Shown here: one piece after another, positions 1 through 4,534 of the stretch
Layout: each line of letters begins with the position of its first letter
Numbering within the stretch: the stretch's first letter is position 1
Assembly (NCBI GenBank): GCA_013139905.1
Contig: WSZW01000134.1
Coordinates: forward strand, 1 to 5,097
Length of the DNA: 5,097 nucleotides
Direction of reading: 5' to 3'
DNA from: an archaeon
GTDB lineage: Archaea > EX4484-52 > B79-G9
The notes under the pieces: model-generated
Seen by the model: the letters and a program-made list of their open reading frames with translations, nothing else
The model's database searches: none
What the model was told of the DNA's origin: nothing
Made by a program: the position numbers and the translations under genes

Positions 1-50
1 GAAGCATGACTAAGATGATGCATTAAAATAATAAAAAAGGTGAAAAATAT
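1..50 (+). repeat. Element 0: 3' end of an intercistronic structured element, with leader
   Basis: The window opens inside an element. GCATGACTAAGATG at 4-17 matches the 3' tail of copies A, D, E and G, and is followed by an AT-rich leader and the ribosome site AAGGTG (37-42). The start codon of the next gene lies 47 bases after GCATG, close to the 43-44 bases seen in A, D and H. The structured body lies upstream of the window. Confidence 0.7.
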
Positions 51-326
51 ATGGAAGATCATTATAAATGTGAAAATTGTGAACTTGTATATTGTTTTGA
101 TTATGCAAATGATAATAAAATTTGTTCTGGTATTGTTAAAAATAAAAATCCAGATGTGCCATATGATGTAATACGTTTGTGTATAAACACCACGTCTGAA
201 GAAGAAATAATGGTTTCTGATTTTACCCCGGATGAAGCAAGTTCAATAATAACAGTGTTATCTCATTCCTTTGGGGAGTGGGTGACAGGATCAAAAATGT
301 ATAAAAAATTTAGGTGTATGCCATAG
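51..326 (+). CDS. Small Cys-containing protein, unknown function (91 aa)
   Basis: I do not recognise this family with confidence. The N-terminus has a CxxC pair (C7, C10) plus C15 and C25, which could bind a metal. The middle (about 38-56) reads like a beta-strand ending in acidic residues. The stretch around 57-75 (DFTPDEASSIITVL) looks like an amphipathic helix of the 'two-to-four acidic residues then hydrophobic' type common in small phage and plasmid proteins. The start is set by AAGGTG eight bases upstream, at the position where the element-borne leader places a start in other copies. The gene opens ATGGA like three other genes that follow an element. It stops with a TAG that coincides with the start of element A. 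Probably a cytosolic accessory protein. Confidence 0.75.
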   Translation: MEDHYKCENCELVYCFDYANDNKICSGIVKNKNPDVPYDVIRLCINTTSEEEIMVSDFTPDEASSIITVLSHSFGEWVTGSKMYKKFRCMP

Positions 327-457
327 GATGCATGGGTGCTAGCTCAAGTCACGGGCGCCATCCAGGCGACAATGCCGCCAGGATACAGCCCAACTCCCGC
401 TTAGAAAGCGGGAGCATGACTAAAAATACAGATGAAATATAAGTAGAGATGATTAAG
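327..457 (+). repeat. Element A: structured intercistronic element with leader
   Basis: Starts at the TAG stop of the preceding gene with the long 5' arm (327-345, ending GGTGCTAGCTC), then AGTCAC (347-352). P2 is a long stem-loop: GGGC 353-356 with GCCC 388-391, ATCC 360-363 with GGAT 381-384, and GGCG 365-368 with CGCC 376-379. P3 is a perfect 9-bp hairpin, CTCCCGCTT 394-402 with AAGCGGGAG 406-414, loop AGA. GCATGACT (414-421) can close the fold by pairing TGACT with the left AGTCA. The leader 422-457 carries GTAGAGATG, the ribosome site of the next gene. Confidence 0.8.
442..457 (+). promoter_or_regulatory. Ribosome site that decides the start of the membrane protein gene
   Basis: An ATG at 449 overlaps the ribosome site itself and would leave no spacing. 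Aligning this leader (GTAGAGATGATTAAG then ATGGA at 458) with those of element D (GTAGAGGTGTAAAAG then ATGGA) and H (AGGAGTGATGTAAAAG then ATGGA) puts the true start at 458, nine bases further on. Confidence 0.75.
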
Positions 458-787
458 ATGGAATTTATAGGAATTGTTGTTGCTGTGGTATTGGGGTTAT
501 CTATATTTAGTTTAATTGGGACATTAGTAAAAGGATTTTTATTACTAGATTTTGATGATATGATTAAACTAATTACACATTCGTTTATGTTTGTTTGTGT
601 AATTGGTCCGGTGGTTTTGTTTCAATTAATTAATATTAATATTTTAATGGATTTTGCATCTGTCGGTGAATTGCCTTCTGTTTTTAATATAGAGGGTTGG
701 TTTTTATTATTAATACCGTTGGTTGCTGTCCCAATGTTTGTCCTAATGTTTCGAGTAACTGAAAATAAAAATACTATATATGATTAG
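458..787 (+). CDS. Small three-helix membrane protein, unknown function (109 aa)
   Basis: A very hydrophobic protein with three likely membrane segments at about residues 4-24, 37-63 and 80-99. The short first loop contains K25 and an acidic DFDD at 31-34; the tail after 99 is short and polar (RVTENKNTIYD). No catalytic motif or known family is recognisable. It could be a holin-like or superinfection-type membrane protein of a mobile element, but nothing in the sequence proves that. The start at 458 is preferred over 449 because the conserved leader places ATGGA there. It sits alone between elements A and B, with no overlap to a neighbour, and ends in TAG at the edge of element B. Confidence 0.75.
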   Translation: MEFIGIVVAVVLGLSIFSLIGTLVKGFLLLDFDDMIKLITHSFMFVCVIGPVVLFQLININILMDFASVGELPSVFNIEGWFLLLIPLVAVPMFVLMFRVTENKNTIYD

Positions 788-852
788 TCCATGTGTGGTG
801 TTACTTAAAGTCACTTGCACAGCACTGACACGACCAGGGGTCGGCCAGTGTG
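788..852 (+). repeat. Element B: 5' half element (P2 only), fused to element C
   Basis: A diverged 5' arm (788-808) leads to AGTCAC (809-814). P2 is CACTG 823-827 with CAGTG 846-850 and CGACC 831-835 with GGTCG 839-843, separated by the internal loop ACA/GC seen in other copies; the loop is AGG. The sequence then reaches TGAG and runs straight into the AGTCAC of C. The lower right strand (GCAA), the A-rich linker and the P3 hairpin are missing. Confidence 0.75.
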
Positions 853-953
853 AGTCACTTGTGGCAACATGAACAATCAAAGATTGTCCATGTGCTACAA
901 AAACTCCCGGATGAATCCGGGAGCATGGGCGAATAACAACCACTGTCCTTTTT
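853..953 (+). repeat. Element C: structured element with terminal-type 3' end
   Basis: AGTCAC 853-858. P2 is exceptionally well paired: TGTGGC 860-865 with GCTACA 894-899, ACATG 867-871 with CATGT 889-893, and CAATC 874-878 with GATTG 882-886, loop AAA. P3 is CTCCCGGA 904-911 with TCCGGGAG 916-923, loop TGAA. After GCATG (923-927) it does not continue into a ribosome-site leader. Instead it has GGCGAATAACAACCACTGT, similar to element I, then a run of five T (949-953) that may end transcription. Confidence 0.8.
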
Positions 954-970
954 ATTATTTAACAGAAACG

Positions 971-1003
971 TTTAAGTTATATCAAGTTGTATTAAGTTGT
1001 ATC
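971..1003 (+). promoter_or_regulatory. TATA promoter with three tandem 10-bp repeats
   Basis: Three head-to-tail copies of AAGTTRTATY occupy 974-983, 984-993 and 994-1003 and abut the ATG at 1004. The first copy overlaps a TATA-like GTTATATC (976-983), whose centre is about 25 bases before that ATG, the usual archaeal TATA-to-start distance for a leaderless transcript. Repeats one helical turn apart over a promoter suggest a regulator site. Confidence 0.5.
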
Positions 1004-1162
1004 ATGGTATGTAAAGGAATTATTCGATATACTCTGCAAATCCCAAATGAGTTTACAGAAAATCATATCGATATGAGACGAGAAATAACTACATGTAGTT
1101 TGACCAAATGCCCAAAAAGCAGGGGAAAACATACAATAACAGAACGGTGCTGGAGGTATTGA
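1004..1162 (+). CDS. Small Cys-rich protein, probably leaderless (52 aa)
   Basis: No known family is recognised. The C-terminal half carries C31, C36 and C49 and is strongly basic (R25, R26, K35, K38, R40, K42, R48, R51), which could suit a metal-binding or nucleic-acid-binding mini-protein. The same frame is open further upstream into element C, but a TATA-like box about 25 bases before the ATG at 1004 and the lack of a Shine-Dalgarno argue for a leaderless start here. It ends in TGA just after the GGAGGT that serves the next gene, so the two reading frames are nearly contiguous and probably co-translated. It is a modest-confidence gene because it is short and has no recognised homologue. 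Confidence 0.45.
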   Translation: MVCKGIIRYTLQIPNEFTENHIDMRREITTCSLTKCPKSRGKHTITERCWRY

Positions 1163-1165
1163 ATA

Positions 1166-1348
1166 ATGGAAAACATAATCAAAACCGTAAAAGTCTTCGA
1201 ATCGAAATCAAATTACCACAACGGCGAAGATATCGGCCAAGGATTTGTGGTGATTGTAAATCCACTGCCAACAACCGGACACCAGAAATGGCAGGTTGCA
1301 CAGGCGATAAGGTATGCATTAGAGAATTTGGTATTAGAGGATGAATAA
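1166..1348 (+). CDS. Hypothetical protein upstream of the NrdD-like gene (60 aa)
   Basis: The start is well supported by GGAGGT at 1152-1157. The protein has no Cys and no membrane segment. Residues 1-12 and 26-33 look like beta-strands (the latter QGFVVIVN) and 41-56 looks like a helix (WQVAQAIRYALENLVL), so it may be a small alpha/beta protein. It is not a recognisable family. Its stop overlaps the next start in a TAATG junction (1346-1350), which implies translational coupling to the NrdD-like protein and possibly a partner role. It ends in TAA, like the other genes not followed by an element. Confidence 0.75.
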   Translation: MENIIKTVKVFESKSNYHNGEDIGQGFVVIVNPLPTTGHQKWQVAQAIRYALENLVLEDE

Positions 1349-2100
1349 TGATAGATAATATGACCCCAACAAAAGAAGAGAAGAAAGAATATACAGTAAA
1401 TGCACTTGGAATAGCAGGATTCACAGAAAAGGAAAACTACCAATGGCTGTATACCCAAGAACACGGTATGAAAACTGTTGTAGTGGACTTAAACGTATGG
1501 CCAGTTAAGCCATATTTCAACGTTGGTGGTAATAAGATCACAGAGGATGATGAACATGAAACATTGAAGAAGGTAAGAACCATCATTAAAGAGGCTGAGG
1601 ATGGCCAGATGCCTTCGAGGACTGAAGCCGACATCGTTGTGAACGTTGGTACGAAAGACACATCTGCCGATGATATAGATGCACCAGAGCATAAGAAGTA
1701 TGCACAGATCGATACACCAGACCAGCCAAACGATGCGCCTATACAAACACATAAAACAATGACTCATGAAGAAGCAATGGCATTACCAAAACAACGGTTT
1801 ATAGATAGATGTAATGCCTGGTTAGATGAATTTAATAATGGCAACCAATTAAACATAGATGACCCAAAAAAATGTCCTCTTCATGTATGGGTAGTGTATA
1901 ACCACCAAATATGCGGCAAAGATTTAGTTCCGAATATAACAAACTGTGAAATATGCGGACAACCTACGTGTCCGAATTGTTCAAACCACGGAGCAACTCA
2001 AATATCTCGAGTCACGGGGTACATGGGTGATGTTGCGGGCTGGAACGCAGGAAAAAAACAGGAATTGAAAGAAAGGCAACGTCATAATCAGATGGATTAG
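1348..2100 (+). CDS. Protein with NrdD C-terminal zinc and glycyl-radical segment (250 aa)
   Basis: Residues about 198-246 read like the C-terminus of anaerobic (class III) ribonucleoside-triphosphate reductase: a four-Cys zinc site C200, C203, C208 and C211, then SRVTGYMGDVAGWN and GKKQELKER. In that enzyme the glycine of RVtGY is the residue turned into a radical by NrdG, here G224. Additional cysteines lie at C176 and C189. The rest is not NrdD: full enzymes run to some 600-800 residues with a ten-strand barrel that is absent here. Residues 1-86 form an unrecognised alpha/beta part, 90-135 is a charged probable linker, and 137-165 is helical. It cannot reduce nucleotides alone. It might be a detachable glycyl-radical partner, in the way GrcA/YfiD serves pyruvate formate-lyase, or a metal-binding domain put to another use. 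Both are inferences. The start overlaps the previous stop; GAGG at 1337-1340 is the likely ribosome site. It ends in TAG next to element D. Confidence 0.75.
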   Translation: MIDNMTPTKEEKKEYTVNALGIAGFTEKENYQWLYTQEHGMKTVVVDLNVWPVKPYFNVGGNKITEDDEHETLKKVRTIIKEAEDGQMPSRTEADIVVNVGTKDTSADDIDAPEHKKYAQIDTPDQPNDAPIQTHKTMTHEEAMALPKQRFIDRCNAWLDEFNNGNQLNIDDPKKCPLHVWVVYNHQICGKDLVPNITNCEICGQPTCPNCSNHGATQISRVTGYMGDVAGWNAGKKQELKERQRHNQMD

Positions 2101-2218
2101 AAAGTCACTAGTGGCACGCAGACTCGCTCTGTAGAGCGGCCTGGTGCTACTAAAACTCCCGGATGAATCCGTAGGCATGACTAAGATGGCACATGAATAA
2201 TAAGTAGAGGTGTAAAAG
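2101..2218 (+). repeat. Element D: structured intercistronic element with leader
   Basis: Short 5' form: the TAG stop is followed by AA and AGTCAC (2103-2108). P2 is TAGTGGC 2109-2115 with GCTACTA 2146-2152, CAG 2119-2121 with CTG 2141-2143, and CGCTC 2125-2129 with GAGCG 2134-2138, loop TGTA. P3 (2156-2163 with 2168-2175, loop TGAA) is partly broken because the right arm reads TCCGTAGG. GCATGACT follows, then a leader with AGAGGTG and ATGGA at 2219, 44 bases after GCATG. Bases 2103-2156 are identical to 2451-2504 in element E. Confidence 0.8.
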
Positions 2219-2428
2219 ATGGAATGTCAAAAAGAAGGTTGTAACAAGAAAGCTGAATATGCTTTCGTGGTGGAAATTAAACCAGAAGGTGAGGATCTGT
2301 TTGATGTAGAAATATATCTATGTGAAAAGCATTATTTGAATTGTTTTGAGATAGATATATATAATGAATCTATAACAAAAGAACATGTATTGGATCATGC
2401 TAGGCTAGCTCCTTCATTCTTAGTCTAG
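2219..2428 (+). CDS. Small zinc-binding-type protein (69 aa)
   Basis: The arrangement C3-x4-C8 ... C35-x2-H38, with strands in between (AEYAFVVEI and DVEIYLCEKH), is a common layout in small archaeal and bacterial proteins that hold one zinc ion through three Cys and one His. The function of such proteins is generally unknown; protein-protein or nucleic-acid contact is possible. The start is fixed by AGAGGTG (2206-2212) in the element leader and the conserved ATGGA opening. The last eleven residues come from a stretch (2396-2428) that includes GCTAGGCTAGCTC, resembling the 5' arm of the elements, so the C-terminus may have been extended or replaced by element sequence. It ends in TAG at the edge of element E. 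Confidence 0.8.
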   Translation: MECQKEGCNKKAEYAFVVEIKPEGEDLFDVEIYLCEKHYLNCFEIDIYNESITKEHVLDHARLAPSFLV

Positions 2429-2585
2429 TGTATGTGCGGTGCTAGCTCTCAGTCACTAGTGGCACGCAGACTCGCTCTGTAGAGCGGCCTGGTGCTACTA
2501 AAACACCCGCATGAATGCGGGTGCATGGATAAGATGATGCAAAAATATAAGTATGAACAAATTAAATTCTGTAGTGTGATTAATC
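2429..2585 (+). repeat. Element E: structured intercistronic element with leader
   Basis: Long 5' arm 2429-2448 with GTGCGGTGCTAGCTC, then AGTCAC (2451-2456). P2 is identical to that of D: TAGTGGC 2457-2463 with GCTACTA 2494-2500, and CGCTC 2473-2477 with GAGCG 2482-2486. P3 is a perfect CACCCGCA 2504-2511 with TGCGGGTG 2516-2523, loop TGAA, different in sequence from D. The tail GCATGGATAAGATGATGC is followed by a longer leader than in other copies (63 bases to the ATG) with only a weak ribosome site, GTGTGAT, at 2574-2580. Confidence 0.8.
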
Positions 2586-2771
2586 ATGACGTCGAAAGGT
2601 AAATATTATGTTACATCGAAAGGCGATAACTGGATTATCGTTAATGAAAAGACACTGAGATCAAAGAAAATTGGTCGGAAAGGAGCCAAGGGCAGAAACT
2701 ACTTTGATGAAGCAATGGCAGAAGCAAAGAGAAGAAACAAAGACGGGAAAAAACCAAGATATGTTCCATAG
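2586..2771 (+). CDS. Small basic protein, unknown function (61 aa)
   Basis: Short, lysine- and arginine-rich and without Cys. Residues 6-21 (KYYVTSKGDNWIIVNE) look like a beta-hairpin with a central Trp, and 39-52 like a helix (YFDEAMAEAKRRNK), followed by a basic tail. The layout recalls the DUF2188-type fold (strands with 'W', then an AEA-rich helix), but the match is too loose to assign. Binding to DNA or RNA would suit the charge. The ribosome site is weak, unlike in most neighbours. An archaeal-type T-tract follows before element F. Confidence 0.7.
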   Translation: MTSKGKYYVTSKGDNWIIVNEKTLRSKKIGRKGAKGRNYFDEAMAEAKRRNKDGKKPRYVP

Positions 2772-2781
2772 TTAAACTGAT

Positions 2782-2795
2782 CTTTTTCTTTTTTT
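2782..2795 (+). terminator. T-tract terminator
   Basis: Two runs of five and seven T (2783-2787 and 2789-2795), split by one C, lie 11-24 bases after the stop of the 61-aa gene and before element F. Archaeal RNA polymerase ends transcription at such T-runs without needing a hairpin. Confidence 0.55.
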
Positions 2796-2918
2796 AGTGT
2801 TGCATAGGTGCTGGCTAACAGTCACTTGCACAGCGCTGACACGGCAGAGCCGGCCAAGGTGAGCAAAAACACCCGAATGAATCCGGGAGCATGACGGAGA
2901 TTGATCCCCGTCTTTTTT
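2795..2918 (+). repeat. Element F: structured element with hairpin-terminator end
   Basis: Begins TAGTGTTGCATAGGTGCTGG, a diverged long 5' arm, although the upstream gene's stop lies 24 bases earlier. AGTCAC 2820-2825. The P2 tip CGGC 2842-2845 pairs with GCCG 2849-2852, while the lower stem is imperfect. P3, CACCCGAA 2870-2877 with TCCGGGAG 2882-2889, has A-A and A-C mismatches; loop TGAA. GCATGACGG continues into a different 3' end, the terminator described separately. Confidence 0.75.
2893..2918 (+). terminator. Hairpin plus T-run terminator at the end of element F
   Basis: GACGG (2893-2897) pairs with CCGTC (2908-2912) around a 10-base loop, followed directly by six T (2913-2918). The left strand uses the element's own GCATGAC tail, so terminator and element are merged. 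Confidence 0.6.
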
Positions 2919-2920
2919 AT

Positions 2921-2957
2921 AGTAAGTATTAAATAGTATTAGCACATTGTACTAACT
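2921..2957 (+). promoter_or_regulatory. TATA promoter and possible operator of the AbrB-like gene
   Basis: TATTAAATAG (2927-2936) has its centre about 26 bases before the ATG at 2958 and no Shine-Dalgarno follows, so a leaderless start is likely. AGTATTA occurs twice, ten bases apart (2925-2931 and 2935-2941), and TAGTA (2934-2938) is mirrored by TACTA (2950-2954). Such sites could serve autoregulation by the encoded AbrB/MazE-like protein. Confidence 0.45.
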
Positions 2958-3125
2958 ATGGCAGTGAATAATACTGTACTTGAACCAGTGGACAGGCGCT
3001 TAACCAAACACGGTAATTCGGTTGCTATTGTTGTACCTAAGCATATAAGAGAGTTGTTTGGATGGAACGACAAGCAGTCCTTAAAAGTGCCGTTCCATTT
3101 ATTTGAAAAAAAAGAGGAGAAATGA
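2958..3125 (+). CDS. AbrB/MazE-like DNA-binding protein (55 aa)
   Basis: Residues 14-37 (RLTKHGNSVAIVVPKHIREL and on to FGWN) follow the swapped-hairpin pattern of the SpoVT/AbrB/MazE family: 'K-hG-NS-hhhhhPK-hh--hGh'. Members dimerise and bind DNA, often as antitoxins or small repressors. At 55 residues it is about the size of the domain itself with a short charged tail (KKEEK), lacking the C-terminal toxin-binding extension of classical MazE. No toxin of the MazF or VapC kind lies next to it, so a toxin-antitoxin role is not supported here. No ribosome site precedes the ATG; a TATA box at the correct distance suggests a leaderless transcript. It ends in TGA and the following gene starts three bases later. 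Confidence 0.65.
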   Translation: MAVNNTVLEPVDRRLTKHGNSVAIVVPKHIRELFGWNDKQSLKVPFHLFEKKEEK

Positions 3126-3128
3126 TTT

Positions 3129-3308
3129 ATGATAATTAAAAATGAAAATTGTGAAATTCATATACCAGAAGGATGGAAAACGCGCTTTGTTTTGTTTATT
3201 ATATCGGTACTACACAGCAATAAACCAATGATAATACTTGGTAAAGAAGGACAACACAAACAAATATACATAGGTATAGAGGAGTCTAATCATAGAGTAG
3301 ATGAATAG
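3129..3308 (+). CDS. Hypothetical protein following the AbrB-like gene (59 aa)
   Basis: Not a known family. The start is supported by AGAGGAG (3113-3119), inside the end of the previous gene, and by the three-base gap, so the two are coupled. The protein may be alpha/beta: a strand at 2-12, a hydrophobic helix at about 19-29 (RFVLFIISVLH), and strands at 34-38 and 46-51 (QIYIGI). The helix is too short and isolated to call a membrane protein. Being cotranscribed with a MazE-like protein, it could be its partner, but no toxin motif is visible. The TAG stop overlaps the AGTCAC of element G. Confidence 0.7.
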   Translation: MIIKNENCEIHIPEGWKTRFVLFIISVLHSNKPMIILGKEGQHKQIYIGIEESNHRVDE

Positions 3309-3416
3309 TCACTTGCACAAACCTCACTCGTTCTGCGGAACGGCGAGGTTGAGCAAAAACACCCGGATGAATCAGGGAGCATGGTTAAGATGATGCATGA
3401 AATATGAGGTGAGATA
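3306..3416 (+). repeat. Element G: structured intercistronic element with leader
   Basis: The shortest 5' end: the stop TAG is part of TAGTCAC (AGTCAC 3307-3312). P2 is nearly perfect: TTGC 3313-3316 with GCAA 3353-3356, AACCTC 3320-3325 with GAGGTT 3345-3350, and CGTTC 3329-3333 with GAACG 3338-3342, loop TGCG. P3, CACCCGGA 3360-3367 with TCAGGGAG 3372-3379, has A-A and G-A mismatches; loop TGAA. The tail GCATGGTTAAGATGATGC leads into GAGGTGA (3406-3412) and the next start. Confidence 0.8.
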
Positions 3417-3740
3417 ATGAAACGAAAAATATATGAAGATAAATATACTCCTGAATATATTGAACACCAGAAAAATATAGATAAAGCAAACGAAATAATT
3501 AAAACAAAAACAACATTTAATGTCGGTGTATTTAAGGATGATACACTTATCAAAGATGGTTTTAGAACCAGACACGAAGCAATAAATTATATGGATGATA
3601 TTTTCTATGTTGGTCCAAGAGAGAAATTAATAGGAATAGTTTCACCAATAGATAGAGGATACAGCATAAAATTAATTTCCAAAAAAACAGAAATACTTAA
3701 TATTGACGAACTCGAACCATTGATTGGGAAAAAAATATGA
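3417..3740 (+). CDS. Hypothetical protein (107 aa)
   Basis: Unrecognised. It begins with a charged, probably helical stretch (1-31, KRKIYEDKYTPEYIEHQKNIDKANEIIKT), followed by what looks like a small alpha/beta domain: strand 33-40 (FNVGVFKD), helix 50-62 (RTRHEAINYMDDIF), strands 70-76 (KLIGIVS) and 82-87, and a short tail. No Cys and no membrane segment. The start has a strong ribosome site, GAGGTGA, from the element leader. It ends in TGA overlapping the next ATG (ATGA, 3737-3740), so it is translationally coupled to that gene. The pair forms a two-gene cassette between G and H. Confidence 0.75.
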   Translation: MKRKIYEDKYTPEYIEHQKNIDKANEIIKTKTTFNVGVFKDDTLIKDGFRTRHEAINYMDDIFYVGPREKLIGIVSPIDRGYSIKLISKKTEILNIDELEPLIGKKI

Positions 3741-4006
3741 ATATAGAACTAACACCTGCGCAGGGAATTAGGTATAAATTGTTATGTGCGGATAATCCTT
3801 TTTTGTTGCGTAGTGGTGGGTCTGGTATAGACAAAACTGGCTCTTTTGTACCCCAAAAACGCAAAATAAATAAATGGATAGTAAAGCAAAACAACAGGGA
3901 TGTATTGTATCAGTTAAGGGAACTTGAGTTGAGTGGTGCGAATCGGAAAACAGTTATTGAAAGAATAGATTGTAGAATTAGAAAATTGATTCTACGTGAT
4001 GCATAA
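3737..4006 (+). CDS. Hypothetical basic protein (89 aa)
   Basis: No family recognised. Residues 5-20 (LTPAQGIRYKLLCADN) and 50-85 look helical, the latter an arginine-rich amphipathic region (RDVLYQLRELELSGANRKTVIERIDCRIRKLIL) that could be a coiled coil or nucleic-acid-binding helix pair; residues 24-34 are glycine- and serine-rich (LRSGGSGIDK). The four-base overlap with the upstream gene suggests the two products are made together. It ends in TAA, followed by an A-rich gap of ten bases before element H. It is one of two genes before an element that do not use TAG at the element edge as TAA-ending genes. Confidence 0.7.
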   Translation: MNIELTPAQGIRYKLLCADNPFLLRSGGSGIDKTGSFVPQKRKINKWIVKQNNRDVLYQLRELELSGANRKTVIERIDCRIRKLILRDA

Positions 4007-4129
4007 AAAAAGATTAAGTCACTTGTGGCAACATGACCAATCATAGATTGTCCATGTGCTACAAAAACACCAGGATGAATCCGGGAGCATGACGAAATGG
4101 GACATGAATAATAAGGAGTGATGTAAAAG
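4007..4129 (+). repeat. Element H: structured intercistronic element with leader
   Basis: AGTCAC 4017-4022, without the long 5' arm. P2 is almost identical to that of C: TGTGGC 4024-4029 with GCTACA 4058-4063, ACATG 4031-4035 with CATGT 4053-4057, and CAATC 4038-4042 with GATTG 4046-4050. The differences from C in P2 (4037 and 4044) lie in unpaired positions. P3, CACCAGGA 4068-4075 with TCCGGGAG 4080-4087, has A-A and A-G mismatches; loop TGAA. The leader carries AAGGAGTGATG and the ATGGA start is 43 bases after GCATG. Confidence 0.8.
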
Positions 4130-4534
4130 ATGGATGCAATAGAATTTGCTGTAGTGTTACATGGTTGCCAAATCGGCGACGAAGTATCAAAAGAGATGGA
4201 ACTGATTGCTAAAGAAAATAATTTAGTAGTTGTATTTGTGTCGGATGATTTAATGGAATTCAGGGGGGCTATTGATGATGAACTGGATGCGTATGAATGC
4301 ACTATAGCTTATATTGATAGACGTGGATTAATTATCAATAAATGTGATTGTGATGATTGTCCATATCACGCAACGGAGCTTATAGGTGCATCTGCTGTGC
4401 AGGCTTTGTGGTGTGCTACAGATGAGTATTCGTGGACATTTGAAACTTCAATAACACATTTTGTATTTGATGTGATGGATGGGGATAAGAAATACTGTCA
4501 GGGGATTGTGTTTTCCTTAGCTTATGTTGGGTAG
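4130..4534 (+). CDS. Conserved phage/plasmid-type protein, unknown function (134 aa)
   Basis: The stretch 26-58 (IAKENNLVVVFVSDDLMEFRGAIDDEL and on) resembles a widespread hypothetical family found in phages, prophages and plasmids, in which 'AKE-gLVvvfG-SDDlmEFrGAIdDE' recurs. The C-terminal part (91-130) fits the same family: a Trp-containing segment, then FETSITHFVFDVMDGDKKYCQGIVFSL. I know of no established function. Between these lies a Cys cluster, C72, C74, C77 and H80, which may be a metal site specific to this protein. The N-terminus (HGCQIGDEV) is also consistent with the family, so it appears full length. Its presence is the best hint that the window belongs to a mobile element. 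It opens ATGGA with a good ribosome site and ends in TAG at the edge of element I. Confidence 0.75.
   Translation: MDAIEFAVVLHGCQIGDEVSKEMELIAKENNLVVVFVSDDLMEFRGAIDDELDAYECTIAYIDRRGLIINKCDCDDCPYHATELIGASAVQALWCATDEYSWTFETSITHFVFDVMDGDKKYCQGIVFSLAYVG

Noticed and set aside
823..927. Hammerhead or other known self-cleaving ribozyme in the elements
   Set aside because: The conserved hammerhead core (CTGANGA, GAAA) is missing and no other known ribozyme core could be fitted.
743..943. Minus-strand ORF with a SRIHPGVFVAHGQS peptide, repeated at 3910-4302
   Set aside because: The shared peptide is just the reverse strand of P3 and P2 of elements C and H; both ORFs overlap good + strand genes and lack start signals.
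869..1162. Longer 97-aa form of the 52-aa gene
   Set aside because: It would start inside element C and cross its P3 hairpin and T-run; the TATA-like box and repeats favour ATG 1004.
1108..1344. 78-aa ORF overlapping the 60-aa gene
   Set aside because: It overlaps two better supported frames, has no ribosome site, and has an unlikely composition rich in Arg, Asn and Pro.
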